The notes: generated from the letters alone by a model not told the origin. Counted from the first letter of the stretch, positions 8,875 to 16,963 are shown. The stretch is DNA of 64,000 nucleotides from an uncultured Collinsella sp. (GCA_900540875.1 UQHT01000003.1:1-64000), one strand, 5' to 3'. Made by a program: numbers and translations.

Positions 8875-9774
8875 ATGAAAGGCATCATCCTCGCCGGCGG
8901 GTCCGGCACGCGCCTGTACCCGCTCACGCTCGTGACCTCCAAGCAGCTGCTGCCGGTCTACGACAAGCCCATGATCTACTACCCGCTGTCCACCCTCATG
9001 CTGGCTGGCATCCGGGACATCCTGGTCATCTCCACGCCGACGGACCTGCCCAACTTCGAGCGCCTGCTCGGGGACGGCTCGCGCTACGGCGTGAACCTGT
9101 CCTACGCCGAGCAGCCCTCGCCGGACGGCCTCGCGCAGGCGTTCACCATCGGCGAGGAGTTCATCGCCGGCGAGCCGTGCGCGCTCGTGCTCGGCGACAA
9201 CATCTTCTACGGCAACGGCCTGTCGCGCCACCTGACGCGCGCCGTACAGAACGCCGAGTCGGGGAGGGCCACGGTCTTCGGCTACCACGTGGACGACCCC
9301 GAGCGCTTCGGGGTCGTGGAGTTCGATGCGCAGGGGAGGGCCGTCTCCATCGAGGAGAAGCCCGAGCGCCCCAAGAGCTCCTACGCCGTCACCGGCCTGT
9401 ACTTCTACCCGGGCGACGTGGCCGCCAAGGCGCACGAGGTCGAGCCCTCCGCCCGTGGCGAGCTGGAGATCACCGCGCTCAACCAGATGTACCTGGAGGA
9501 GGGGACGCTGTCCGTCGTGACCCTGGGCCGCGGGTACGCGTGGCTGGACACCGGCACCATGGAGAGCCTGCACGAGGCCGCGGAGTTCGTCCGCGCCGTG
9601 GAGCACTCCCAGGACCTGCCGGTCTCGGTCCCCGAGGAGATCGCCTGGGAGAACGGCTGGATCACGACCGCCGAGCTGGAGGAGGCGGCCAAGGCCTACG
9701 GCAAGTCGGTCTACGGGCAGCACCTGAAGAAGGTCGCCGCCGGCGAGATCGTCAACAGCCCGCGCGAGTATTAG
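8875..9774 (+). CDS. rfbA: Glucose-1-phosphate thymidylyltransferase
   Basis: RmlA joins dTTP and glucose-1-phosphate to give dTDP-glucose, the first step of dTDP-L-rhamnose synthesis. The 299-residue length matches the family. MKGIILAGGSGTRLYPLT at the N-terminus is the nucleotide-binding signature. KQLLPVYDKPMIYYPLS, LGDNIFYG and IEEKPERPKSSYAVTG follow in the expected order. A strong GGAGG sits 7 bases before the ATG. The gene is extremely GC-rich while both neighbours are AT-rich, so it stands out as a separate segment. The other rhamnose genes follow only after the DUF4869 pair. Confidence 0.97.
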   Translation: MKGIILAGGSGTRLYPLTLVTSKQLLPVYDKPMIYYPLSTLMLAGIRDILVISTPTDLPNFERLLGDGSRYGVNLSYAEQPSPDGLAQAFTIGEEFIAGEPCALVLGDNIFYGNGLSRHLTRAVQNAESGRATVFGYHVDDPERFGVVEFDAQGRAVSIEEKPERPKSSYAVTGLYFYPGDVAAKAHEVEPSARGELEITALNQMYLEEGTLSVVTLGRGYAWLDTGTMESLHEAAEFVRAVEHSQDLPVSVPEEIAWENGWITTAELEEAAKAYGKSVYGQHLKKVAAGEIVNSPREY

Positions 9775-9795
9775 CGCCGGCTTGTTTTCTTTTAG

Positions 9796-9823
9796 GGGCC
9801 ACCGTTTATCTGGTGGCCCTTTT
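9796..9823 (+). terminator. Intrinsic terminator after rfbA
   Basis: The stem GGGCCACC/GGTGGCCC has an 8-base loop and is followed by TTTT. It lies 21 bases after the rfbA stop, so rfbA is at least partly insulated from the genes downstream. Confidence 0.85.
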
Positions 9824-9869
9824 CGTTATGATTACGTTGACCATAAAGACAATATGATTGGGAGTGGAT

Positions 9870-10307
9870 GTGTTAAGCGTCTACTTTGGCGATATGCCAG
9901 AAGCGATTTACAACACAGCGACATATTTCAAAAACTCTTACCGGTCTTCTTGGATTACGGATCCCTATGCAGTCTCGATAATTAAAGATGTCGATCGATC
10001 GGATGTTGTCTCCGAAAACGTCATCGAAAGCCCTGTGCTTGGGTCCATTTCCCCACTTCAGCTTTCTGGTGGCGTGAAAACGCTGCTGCTTATGAGATTT
10101 GATCGTAAGCATATTTTTAACGCTTCCACCTGTGGTGATAACTGTGCCAAGTGGATTCTCGACATGGCGAAAGACCGCAAGCTCGTTGTGAATCTCTATC
10201 ATGTGATGGACTTTGGTCGCGAGGATTTTAAAATTAAAGTCGTGAATAGCGGCCGAATCGTTCACAACATGGCCGAATTGATTCACGAGTCGATTCCGTA
10301 TCTGTAG
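9870..10307 (+). CDS. DUF4869 domain protein, first gene of a two-gene module
   Basis: A 145-residue protein I place in DUF4869 by VLSVYFGDMPEAIYN at the N-terminus, SPVLGSISPLQLSGGVKTLLL in the middle, and FNASTCGDNCAKWIL followed by MDFGREDFKIKVVNSG. The GTG at 9870 after GGGAG puts the start right at the conserved domain; TTG at 9858 is an alternative. No signal peptide or membrane segment is seen. The next gene, a P-loop protein, follows within 9 bases, so they are surely co-expressed. The gene is AT-rich compared with rfbA and rfbB on either side. No function is known to me. Confidence 0.8.
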   Translation: MLSVYFGDMPEAIYNTATYFKNSYRSSWITDPYAVSIIKDVDRSDVVSENVIESPVLGSISPLQLSGGVKTLLLMRFDRKHIFNASTCGDNCAKWILDMAKDRKLVVNLYHVMDFGREDFKIKVVNSGRIVHNMAELIHESIPYL

Positions 10308-10316
10308 GTGCTGCTT

Positions 10317-11291
10317 ATGAACGGTTCGCATCTCATTAAGATTTCCCGCCGCAGGGGAACCAAGTACACATTTACCATCAAGCGGAACATCACTATTGTG
10401 CGTGGCGATAGCGGCACGGGTAAGACGACACTGTTTGACATGGTCGCAGACTACATGCGAACGGGCGAGCAGTCGGGTGTTTCCTTGCAATGCGATTGTC
10501 CCTGTGTCGCCCTGACCGATTATGATTGGCGAAACCAGCTTTCGTCCGTCCATGACTCGATCGTATTTGTGGATGAGGGCTTAAAAGAGATTCATTCTGA
10601 TGAGTTTGCCCATCATGTGCTGTATTCCTCTAATTATTTTGTGCTGATCTCAAGGGCTGATTTCCCCAATCTTCCGTATAGCGTGGATGAGATTTACAAG
10701 ATTAAGACGAGCGGAAAATACCATTCTTTCGTCCCTGTTTATCAAGATCGCGGGAATCATCGTTATGCTATTTCCCGGTCGGCGCCAAAACAGGACTTTT
10801 CTATCCTTCTATGCGAGGACAGTAAGTCTGGTTTCCAGTTCTTTGAACGGCATTTCGCTGACAGTGAACTTGCCTGTGCTTCGGCCATGACGAACAGCGC
10901 GATTTTGGGTTGGTTGGATCAGCATCTCGACGATTGCGTGTTTGTTGTCGCGGACGGAGCGGCATTTGGGTGCTATGCCGACCGCGTCCTTAAGCTGCAA
11001 GACATTCACCGCGATACTGTTACGGTTTGTCTTCCCGAGTCGTTCGAGTGGCTTCTGCTGAGCTCCGGCGTTATTTCAGGGATAGATGCCAAAGCGGTTT
11101 TGCAAGAGCCGGAAGCGTTTGCAGACAGTGAGAAGTTTAAAAGCTGGGAGGACTTCTTCTACAAGTACTTACGCGATAAAACTGGGAATTCGGTCTTCCG
11201 GTACGACAAAGACTTCATTCCGGAGGCGTTTTGTAGGGGAAGTAATTCTGCGAAGGTTATGGCTCTTATCGCATGCCGAAATGTCCGATAG
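10317..11291 (+). CDS. P-loop ATPase with possible TOPRIM-like C-terminal domain
   Basis: A 324-residue protein. Residues 30-38 are a Walker A loop (GDSGTGKTT) and residues 81-87 a Walker B strand (SIVFVDE). No ABC signature is visible between them, and the ATPase core is short. A second domain begins near residue 160 with ILLCEDSKSG (Glu 167). Later comes CVFVVADGAAFG (Asp 213), then TVCLPESFEWLLLSSGVI. The acidic residues at the ends of two predicted strands suggest a TOPRIM-like fold, which is inference. The ATG at 10317 follows AGGTG; GTG at 10308 is an alternative. It pairs with the DUF4869 gene. Function unknown. Confidence 0.65.
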   Translation: MNGSHLIKISRRRGTKYTFTIKRNITIVRGDSGTGKTTLFDMVADYMRTGEQSGVSLQCDCPCVALTDYDWRNQLSSVHDSIVFVDEGLKEIHSDEFAHHVLYSSNYFVLISRADFPNLPYSVDEIYKIKTSGKYHSFVPVYQDRGNHRYAISRSAPKQDFSILLCEDSKSGFQFFERHFADSELACASAMTNSAILGWLDQHLDDCVFVVADGAAFGCYADRVLKLQDIHRDTVTVCLPESFEWLLLSSGVISGIDAKAVLQEPEAFADSEKFKSWEDFFYKYLRDKTGNSVFRYDKDFIPEAFCRGSNSAKVMALIACRNVR

Positions 11292-11366
11292 TTTTGTTGA
11301 ATAGTGTCGCGGCGTCACTTCCTGCGGCATACTAAAAAAGCTGTACTTGCTTCAGATTGGAATTTT

Positions 11367-12386
11367 ATGTCTGGGTTTTTCGAACCGAAGAACATCATCG
11401 TCACGGGCGGCTGCGGCTTCATCGGCAGCAACTTTGTCCACTATGTCGTGAACAACCACCCGGGCGTCCACGTCACCGTCCTGGACAAGCTGACCTACGC
11501 CGGCAACCCCGAGAACATCGCCGGGCTGCCCGAGGATAGGGTCGAGCTCGTCGTCGGCGACATCTGCGACGCCGGGCTGCTGGACAGGCTGGTCCCCGGC
11601 CACGACGCGATCGTGCACTACGCCGCCGAGAGCCACAACGACAACTCCATCGCCGACCCGGAGCCGTTCCTACGCACCAACGTGGAGGGCACCTTCCGCC
11701 TGCTGGAGGCCGTCCGCAAGCACGGCATCCGCTACCACCACGTCTCCACCGACGAGGTCTACGGCGACCTCGCGCTCGACGACCCGGCCAAGTTCACAGA
11801 GGAGACGCCGTACCACCCGAGCTCGCCGTACAGCTCGACCAAGGCTTCCTCCGACATGCTCGTGCGCGCATGGACCCGTACCTACGGCCTTCGCGCCACG
11901 ATCTCCAACTGCTCCAACAACTACGGACCCTACCAGCACGTGGAGAAGTTCATCCCCAGGCAGATCACGAACATCATCGACGGCGTCCGCCCCAAGCTCT
12001 ACGGGAAGGGCGAGAACGTCCGCGACTGGATCCACACCGAGGACCACTCCTCGGCCGTCTGGGACATCCTGACCAAGGGCCGCATGGGGGAGACCTACCT
12101 CATCGGCGCCGACGGCGAGAGGAACAACATCACGGTCCTGCGCATGATCCTTACGGCCATGGGCCGCGACCCCGAGGACTTCGACTGGGTCGCCGACCGC
12201 CCCGGCCACGACCGCCGCTACGCCATCGACAGCACGAAGCTGCAGCGCGAGCTGGGCTGGAGGCCGGCGCACACCGACTTCGCCGAGGGCCTGAAGCAGA
12301 CCATCGACTGGTACGTCGCCAACGAGTCCTGGTGGCGCCCGGCCAAGGAGGCCACCGAGGCGCGCTACCGCGCGCAGGGGCAGTAA
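11367..12386 (+). CDS. rfbB: dTDP-glucose 4,6-dehydratase
   Basis: RmlB converts dTDP-glucose to dTDP-4-keto-6-deoxyglucose using bound NAD. The 339 residues match the short-chain dehydrogenase family. IIVTGGCGFIGSNFV is the NAD-binding loop, and HYAAESHNDNSI, STDEVYGDL and YSSTKASSDM (the YxxxK pair) follow. CSNNYGPYQHVEKFIP binds the nucleotide sugar. ATG 11367 places the Rossmann strand at the normal position; an in-frame GTG at 11304 would add 21 unrelated residues. The gene is very GC-rich. It follows the AT-rich DUF4869 pair and precedes rfbC-rfbD. Confidence 0.97.
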   Translation: MSGFFEPKNIIVTGGCGFIGSNFVHYVVNNHPGVHVTVLDKLTYAGNPENIAGLPEDRVELVVGDICDAGLLDRLVPGHDAIVHYAAESHNDNSIADPEPFLRTNVEGTFRLLEAVRKHGIRYHHVSTDEVYGDLALDDPAKFTEETPYHPSSPYSSTKASSDMLVRAWTRTYGLRATISNCSNNYGPYQHVEKFIPRQITNIIDGVRPKLYGKGENVRDWIHTEDHSSAVWDILTKGRMGETYLIGADGERNNITVLRMILTAMGRDPEDFDWVADRPGHDRRYAIDSTKLQRELGWRPAHTDFAEGLKQTIDWYVANESWWRPAKEATEARYRAQGQ

Positions 12387-12412
12387 GACCGCGTCCCGGC
12401 ATCCCGCACCGC

Positions 12413-12473
12413 GGGGCGCCCGCGCGGGGCCGCAGGGCATGGGGATGATCCTGCGTCCCCGCGCGGGCGCCCC
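12413..12473 (+). repeat. Long GC-only hairpin between rfbB and rfbC-rfbD
   Basis: Bases 12413-12436 and 12450-12473 form arms of 17 plus 6 paired bases with one internal mismatch (12430/12456) and a 13-base loop. Nearly all pairs are G-C. No T run follows, so it is not a classical terminator. It starts 26 bases after the rfbB stop and ends 36 bases before the next ATG. It could limit read-through, protect the rfbB mRNA 3' end or bind a protein. Confidence 0.85.
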
Positions 12474-12509
12474 CGGTTATCCAACCTCTTCGATAGGAGC
12501 TTTTCCCAC

Positions 12510-13964
12510 ATGGCTGACATCGCATTCGAGAAGGACCTCTCCGTCGCCGAGACCGGCATCGAGGGCCTCAAGGTCGTCGACCTGGCCGTCCACGGCGACT
12601 CGCGCGGCTGGTTCAAGGAGAACTGGCAGCGCGCCAAGATGACCGCCCTGGGCATCCCCGACCTCAGGGTCGTCCAGAACAACATCTCCTACAACGACAG
12701 CCGCGGCGTCACCCGCGGCATCCACGCGGAGCCCTGGGACAAGTTCATCTCCGTGGCCCGCGGCTCGGTCTTCGGCGCCTGGGTGGACCTGCGCGAGGGA
12801 AGCGAGACCTTCGGCAAGGTGTTCACCTGCACGCTCGACCCGTCGAAGGCCATCTACGTCCCGCGCGGCGTGGGCAACTCCTTCCAGGCCCTGGAGGACG
12901 GCACCGCCTACACCTACCTGGTGGACGCCCACTGGTCGCTGGAGCTCAAGAAGACCTACACCTTCGTGAACCTCGCCGACCCCGAGCTCGCCATCGAGTG
13001 GCCGATCCCGCTGGACCAGGCCACCGTCTCCGAGGCCGACCTCAACCATCCGATGCTGAGGGACGTCGTCCCCATGGCGCCCAAGAGGACGCTCGTCACC
13101 GGCTGCAACGGCCAGCTGGGGCATGCGGTCCGCGCGCTGGCCGAGGAGCGCGGCGTCGCCAAGGACTTCGACTTCTGCGACATCGACACCTTCGACATGT
13201 CCGACCCCGACGCCTACGCGCAGTACGACTGGTCGCTCTACGGCACCGTGATCAACTGCGGCGCCTACACCGCGGTGGACAGGGCCGAGACCCCCGAGGG
13301 TCGCGCCATCGCCTGGAAAGCCAACGCGACCGGCCCCGCCCTGCTCGCCCGCACCTGCTCTGAGCACGGCATCACCTTGGTCCACGTGTCCTCCGACTAC
13401 GTCTTCGACGGTACCGTGGAGGTGCACGCGGAGGACGAGCCGTTCAGCCCGCTGTCCGTCTACGGCCAGACCAAGGCCGCAGGCGACATCGCCGTGGCAG
13501 GGTGCCCCCGCCACTACATCATGCGCTCCAGCTGGGTCATCGGCGAGGGGCACAACTTCGTTAAGACCATGAAGGGCCTGTCCGACCGCGTAACCGACCC
13601 GGACGACAAGCTCGAGCAGGTCACCGTCGTGGACGATCAGCTGGGCCGCCTGACCTTCACGCGCGACATGGCCGAGGCCATCTTCCACGTGCTGGGCACG
13701 CACGCGCCCTACGGCACCTACGACTGCACCGGCTCCGGTGCCGTGAAGAGCTGGGCGGACATCGCCCGCGCCGTCTTCGAGGCCGCCAACGGCAACGGCG
13801 AGAGGGTCGTGCCGGTTTCGACCGCCGACTACTACGCGAACGCCGCCGGTCCCGTCGCCCCGCGCCCGGTCCACTCGGCGCTCGACCTGTCCAAGCTCGA
13901 GGCTGCAGGCTTCCACATGCCCGACTGGGAGGAAGAGCTGAGGGAGTACCTCAAGACGCTCTAG
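12510..13964 (+). CDS. rfbCD: Fused dTDP-4-dehydrorhamnose 3,5-epimerase / dTDP-4-dehydrorhamnose reductase
   Basis: A 484-residue fusion performing the last two steps of dTDP-L-rhamnose synthesis. Residues 1 to about 190 are an RmlC-type cupin with SRGWFKENWQ, the catalytic-His segment RGIHAEPW, VDLREGSETFG and VPRGVGNSFQ. Residues about 193-484 are RmlD: TLVTGCNGQLGHAV, the NAD(P)-binding start, then NCGAYTAVDRAE, VSSDYVFDG and YGQTKAAGD with the catalytic Tyr and Lys. The usual RGLHYQ-type segment is RGIHAEPW here, so the epimerase half is a divergent subtype. Similar fusions are known in Bifidobacterium and other Actinobacteria. Very GC-rich. Confidence 0.93.
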   Translation: MADIAFEKDLSVAETGIEGLKVVDLAVHGDSRGWFKENWQRAKMTALGIPDLRVVQNNISYNDSRGVTRGIHAEPWDKFISVARGSVFGAWVDLREGSETFGKVFTCTLDPSKAIYVPRGVGNSFQALEDGTAYTYLVDAHWSLELKKTYTFVNLADPELAIEWPIPLDQATVSEADLNHPMLRDVVPMAPKRTLVTGCNGQLGHAVRALAEERGVAKDFDFCDIDTFDMSDPDAYAQYDWSLYGTVINCGAYTAVDRAETPEGRAIAWKANATGPALLARTCSEHGITLVHVSSDYVFDGTVEVHAEDEPFSPLSVYGQTKAAGDIAVAGCPRHYIMRSSWVIGEGHNFVKTMKGLSDRVTDPDDKLEQVTVVDDQLGRLTFTRDMAEAIFHVLGTHAPYGTYDCTGSGAVKSWADIARAVFEAANGNGERVVPVSTADYYANAAGPVAPRPVHSALDLSKLEAAGFHMPDWEEELREYLKTL

Positions 13965-13986
13965 CCGCTATTAACTTTTCGAGGGT

Positions 13987-14016
13987 AAAAGCCGCTGTTC
14001 TTTAACGGCGGCTTTT
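13987..14016 (+). terminator. Intrinsic terminator after rfbC-rfbD
   Basis: The stem AAAAGCCGC/GCGGCTTTT has a loop of about 12 bases, and the 3' arm ends in TTTT. It lies 22 bases after the stop and ends the rhamnose genes before a minus-strand gene. Confidence 0.85.
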
Positions 14017-14066
14017 CTTGTTGGTGGCTATTTGCGCAGTGGTGCCAACAGTATTTTGCGGAGGAC

Positions 14067-15038
14067 CTACCTCTCGCTTGGCGCGGTGGCGGACCTGCCG
14101 GGCCTGTCGTCGTAGGTGTACTTGCTGTACACGTTGACCTCCCACTGTTTTTTTTCGACCTTTGCTACAGAATCGAGGATGAATCCGGTTGCTAGGCTCA
14201 GGCCGCACAGGAACATAAACGACACGGCGAGCATGGCGGTGGGGAAGCGCGGAACGAGGCCGGTCTGGAAATACTCGACAACGATGGGCATGCCCAAGGC
14301 GAGGCCGATCACCGCAAACAGAAGCGCGACGAGGCTGAAGAACTTCAGCGGGCGGTAGTCCTTGAACAGCGTGCCGATCATGGCGATGACTTTAATACCG
14401 TCGCTGATGGTATTGAGCTTTGATTCGGATCCTTCCGGACGGTCGCGGTACTCAATAGGCACGTCCTTGATGCGCCAACGGTGGTCAACGGCGTGGATCG
14501 AGAGCTCGGTTTCGATCTGGAAGCCCTCGGAAAGCACGGGGAAGGTTTTAACGAACGGGCGGCTCATGGCGCGGTAACCGGTCATGACGTCATCGAAGCT
14601 GTAGCCATAGATCCACTTGATCATGGCGCGGACCAGATTGTTGCCAAAGCCGTGGAAAGCACGCTTGTTTTCCTCGGCGTAGGTGCCGTTGGAAAGGCGG
14701 TCGCCTACGGTCATATCGGCTGTGCCGTTGAGGATAGGCTCGCAGAGGGCTTTGGCCGCCTCGGCGGGGTAGGTGTCGTCTCCGTCGACCATCAGGTAAC
14801 AATCGGCGTCGATGTCGCGAAACATCTGGCGGCACACGTTGCCCTTTCCCTGACGGGGCTCAAAGCGGACCGTGGCACCGTGCTCGGTGGCGATGCGTGA
14901 GGTATCGTCCGACGAGTTGTTGTCATAGACATAGATCGTCGCCTGCGGAAGCTCGCGGTGAAAGTCATCGATGACCTTACCGATCGTGAGGGCTTCATTG
15001 TAGCAGGGGATGATTACGGCGATGGATTCAGAATACAT
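14067..15038 (-). CDS. Membrane-anchored GT2 glycosyltransferase (GtrB/DPG-synthase type)
   Basis: A 323-residue protein. The N-terminal 230 residues are a GT2 domain with VIIPCYNEALTIGKVI, VYDNNSSDDTS, MVDGDDTYPAE and DVMTGYRAMSR. Two hydrophobic segments follow (about 235-258 and 270-292), then a charged cytoplasmic tail. This layout matches polyprenyl-phosphate glucose or mannose synthases, which load a sugar on undecaprenyl phosphate for use outside the cell. AAGGAGC precedes its ATG. It is transcribed divergently from the ABC exporter genes. Composition is like the host chromosome, unlike the AT-rich transferases upstream. Confidence 0.88.
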   Translation of the reverse strand: MYSESIAVIIPCYNEALTIGKVIDDFHRELPQATIYVYDNNSSDDTSRIATEHGATVRFEPRQGKGNVCRQMFRDIDADCYLMVDGDDTYPAEAAKALCEPILNGTADMTVGDRLSNGTYAEENKRAFHGFGNNLVRAMIKWIYGYSFDDVMTGYRAMSRPFVKTFPVLSEGFQIETELSIHAVDHRWRIKDVPIEYRDRPEGSESKLNTISDGIKVIAMIGTLFKDYRPLKFFSLVALLFAVIGLALGMPIVVEYFQTGLVPRFPTAMLAVSFMFLCGLSLATGFILDSVAKVEKKQWEVNVYSKYTYDDRPGRSATAPSER

Positions 15039-15198
15039 TCAATGCTCCTTAAACATTCAATCTTTGAAAGTATAGCCGTTTGAGCCTGGCATCCTAAGAT
15101 GTGGGTTAGTTCTCCAGTTTTGTTGCGCGAATCGTTTGCATGGCTGTCGGGTCTATACTGTTCGTTTGTCAACGATTACGAGTAAAGGAGTTGCATCC

Positions 15199-16044
15199 GT
15201 GTCGGATCAGACAAAGCAACAAGAAACTCGCAGTCTGCCTGCGACGTTTGCTAAGAATGAATTTGAGAAGGACGCGTTTATCCTTCGTCAGCTGGTTACC
15301 AAGGATTTTAAGATCAAGTATCGCCGTAGTGTTTTGGGCGTCGCATGGTCGGTGCTCAATCCGCTGCTGATGATGATCGTCATGGCCATCGTGTTCTCGA
15401 CGATTTTTGGTCAGGGTCGCAACGGTTCGATGACGCCCGAAATGTATCCGCTATACCTGATTGTTGGTAACATCACTTTTTCCGTCATGTCAGAATCTAC
15501 GAACCAGGCACTGACGTCAATCGTCGGCGCGGCTCCGCTACTCAAGAAGGTTAAGGTGCATCGCTGGGTCTTTCCTGTGCAGAAGGTGCTCTTTTCGTTG
15601 GTTAACTTTGCCTTTTCGCTTGTTGCCGTCGCCATCGTTATGCTGTGGTTCCGCGTAATGCCTTCTTGGCATCTCGTTCTGCTGCCGGTATGCCTGCTTC
15701 TGCTTATGTGCTTCTGCATGGGCCTGGGCATGATGCTCTCTACTCTTACGGTCTTTTTCCGCGACGTTATGCATCTGTGGAGCGTCGTCATTACGGCGTG
15801 GACTTACATTACGCCCATCTTCTGGACGACTGACTATATTGTGCAAATGCCGCATCTCGTGCGTATCTTGATGTATGCGAACCCCATGTACAACTACCTG
15901 CAGTTCATGCGTGATATCTTCCTGTTTCAGACCACGCCCTCGCTTATGACGTTTGGTATGTGCGTCGCTTGGGCTGTCCTTGCGCTTGTTATTGGCTACA
16001 CCGTGTTCCATAAGTCCGAGCGCAAGTTCATCCTCTACATCTAA
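15199..16044 (+). CDS. Polysaccharide ABC-2 transporter permease (Wzm/TagG-like)
   Basis: A 281-residue ABC-2 type permease with six predicted membrane segments. The N-terminal part has FILRQLVTKDFKIKYRRSVLG and WSVLNPLLMM, hallmarks of Wzm/TagG permeases that export lipid-linked polysaccharide or teichoic acid. The GTG at 15199 follows AAAGGAG with 8 bases of spacing; the longer frame from 15136 crosses a likely TATACT promoter element and is rejected. The ATPase gene starts 11 bases downstream. Together they probably export the polymer made by the surrounding genes. Confidence 0.92.
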   Translation: MSDQTKQQETRSLPATFAKNEFEKDAFILRQLVTKDFKIKYRRSVLGVAWSVLNPLLMMIVMAIVFSTIFGQGRNGSMTPEMYPLYLIVGNITFSVMSESTNQALTSIVGAAPLLKKVKVHRWVFPVQKVLFSLVNFAFSLVAVAIVMLWFRVMPSWHLVLLPVCLLLLMCFCMGLGMMLSTLTVFFRDVMHLWSVVITAWTYITPIFWTTDYIVQMPHLVRILMYANPMYNYLQFMRDIFLFQTTPSLMTFGMCVAWAVLALVIGYTVFHKSERKFILYI

Positions 16045-16055
16045 GGAGTGCTGTG

Positions 16056-16823
16056 ATGACTGAATCTGTTGTTGATTACAGCGAGCAGCCTCTGGCTGTC
16101 GAGGTCGACGACGTCACCATGATCTTTAACATGGCGTCCGAGTCGCTGACCAACCTCAAGGAGTACTTCATCAAGCTTGCCAAGCACGAGTTGTTCTTTG
16201 AGGAGTTTAGGGCGCTTAAGCATATTTCGTTTGATATTCATCGTGGCGAGGTCGTGGGTCTGGTTGGCACCAATGGCTCCGGCAAGTCTACGATGCTCAA
16301 GATTATCGCTGGCGTGCTTGAGCCAAGCGAGGGCAGCGTTAAGGTGCACGGTAACATCGCGCCGCTGATTGAGCTTGGTGCCGGCTTTGATCCCGAGCTG
16401 ACCGCCCGCGAGAACATCTATCTGAACGGCGCCCTGCTCGGCTATACCAAGGAGTTCATCGACGTCAACTTTGACGGCATTATCGAGTTCGCTGAGCTTC
16501 AGAACTTTGTCGACATGCCGCTTAAGAACTTCTCCTCGGGCATGGTTGCGCGTATTGCCTTTGCAATCGCGACGATTACCGAGCCCGATATTCTGATCGT
16601 TGACGAGACGCTGTCCGTCGGTGATGTGTTCTTCCAGCAGAAGTGCGAGGCCCGCATCCAGCACTTTATCCAGAGCGGCGACGTGACGGTTCTGTTCGTT
16701 TCGCACTCCATGGAGCAGGTTGAGCGCATCTGCCAGCGTGCCGTTTGGATTGAGAAGGGTGACCTTCGCATGGATGGCCCGGTCGATGAGGTCTGCAAGG
16801 CGTACCGCGAGCAGTTCAACTAG
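16056..16823 (+). CDS. Polysaccharide ABC transporter ATP-binding protein (Wzt/TagH-like)
   Basis: A 255-residue ABC ATPase. Walker A is GTNGSGKST, the signature is NFSSGM, Walker B is ILIVDETLS, and the switch His lies in FVSHSMEQV. The opening VEVDDVTMIFNMASESLTNLKEY and the IELGAGFDPELTARENIYLNG segment are specific to the polysaccharide and teichoic acid export branch. It lacks the C-terminal carbohydrate-binding domain of long Wzt proteins, so chain-end recognition by this subunit is unlikely. ATG 16056 follows AAGGAG by 7 bases; GTG 16053 is an alternative. Confidence 0.93.
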   Translation: MTESVVDYSEQPLAVEVDDVTMIFNMASESLTNLKEYFIKLAKHELFFEEFRALKHISFDIHRGEVVGLVGTNGSGKSTMLKIIAGVLEPSEGSVKVHGNIAPLIELGAGFDPELTARENIYLNGALLGYTKEFIDVNFDGIIEFAELQNFVDMPLKNFSSGMVARIAFAIATITEPDILIVDETLSVGDVFFQQKCEARIQHFIQSGDVTVLFVSHSMEQVERICQRAVWIEKGDLRMDGPVDEVCKAYREQFN

Positions 16824-16877
16824 GTTATAATTATCTGCGCCTGACAGGCTTGCGCTTGCTTGGGCGTGCGGTTATTT

Positions 16878-16954
16878 GCTCCATTAGCTCAGTTGGATAG
16901 AGCAGGGGACTTCTAATCCCAAGGTCGACGGTTCGAATCCGCCATGGAGCACCA
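16878..16954 (+). tRNA. tRNA-Arg (anticodon TCT)
   Basis: A 77-base cloverleaf including an encoded CCA end. The acceptor pair is GCTCCAT/ATGGAGC, the D arm GCTC/GAGC, and the anticodon loop CTTCTAA gives TCT, reading AGA and AGG. The T arm is GACGG/CCGCC around TTCGAAT. The outer pair of the anticodon stem is G-A and one T-stem pair is also not canonical. AGG codons are frequent in the GC-rich rhamnose genes nearby. Confidence 0.93.
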
Positions 16955-16963
16955 TCGTTTATT

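Noticed and set aside
11304..11366. An earlier GTG start for rfbB
   Set aside because: It adds 21 residues with no match to the family and runs through the intergenic region; the Rossmann motif fits ATG 11367.
12477..13916. A 479-codon minus-strand ORF opposite the RmlC-RmlD fusion
   Set aside because: Val/Gly/Asp-rich translation typical of shadow frames.
16824..16877. A promoter for tRNA-Arg(TCT)
   Set aside because: TTGCGC and TTATTT are only weak matches with a 16-base spacer. The TATAAT-like string lies too far upstream to be the -10 box, so no site is listed.
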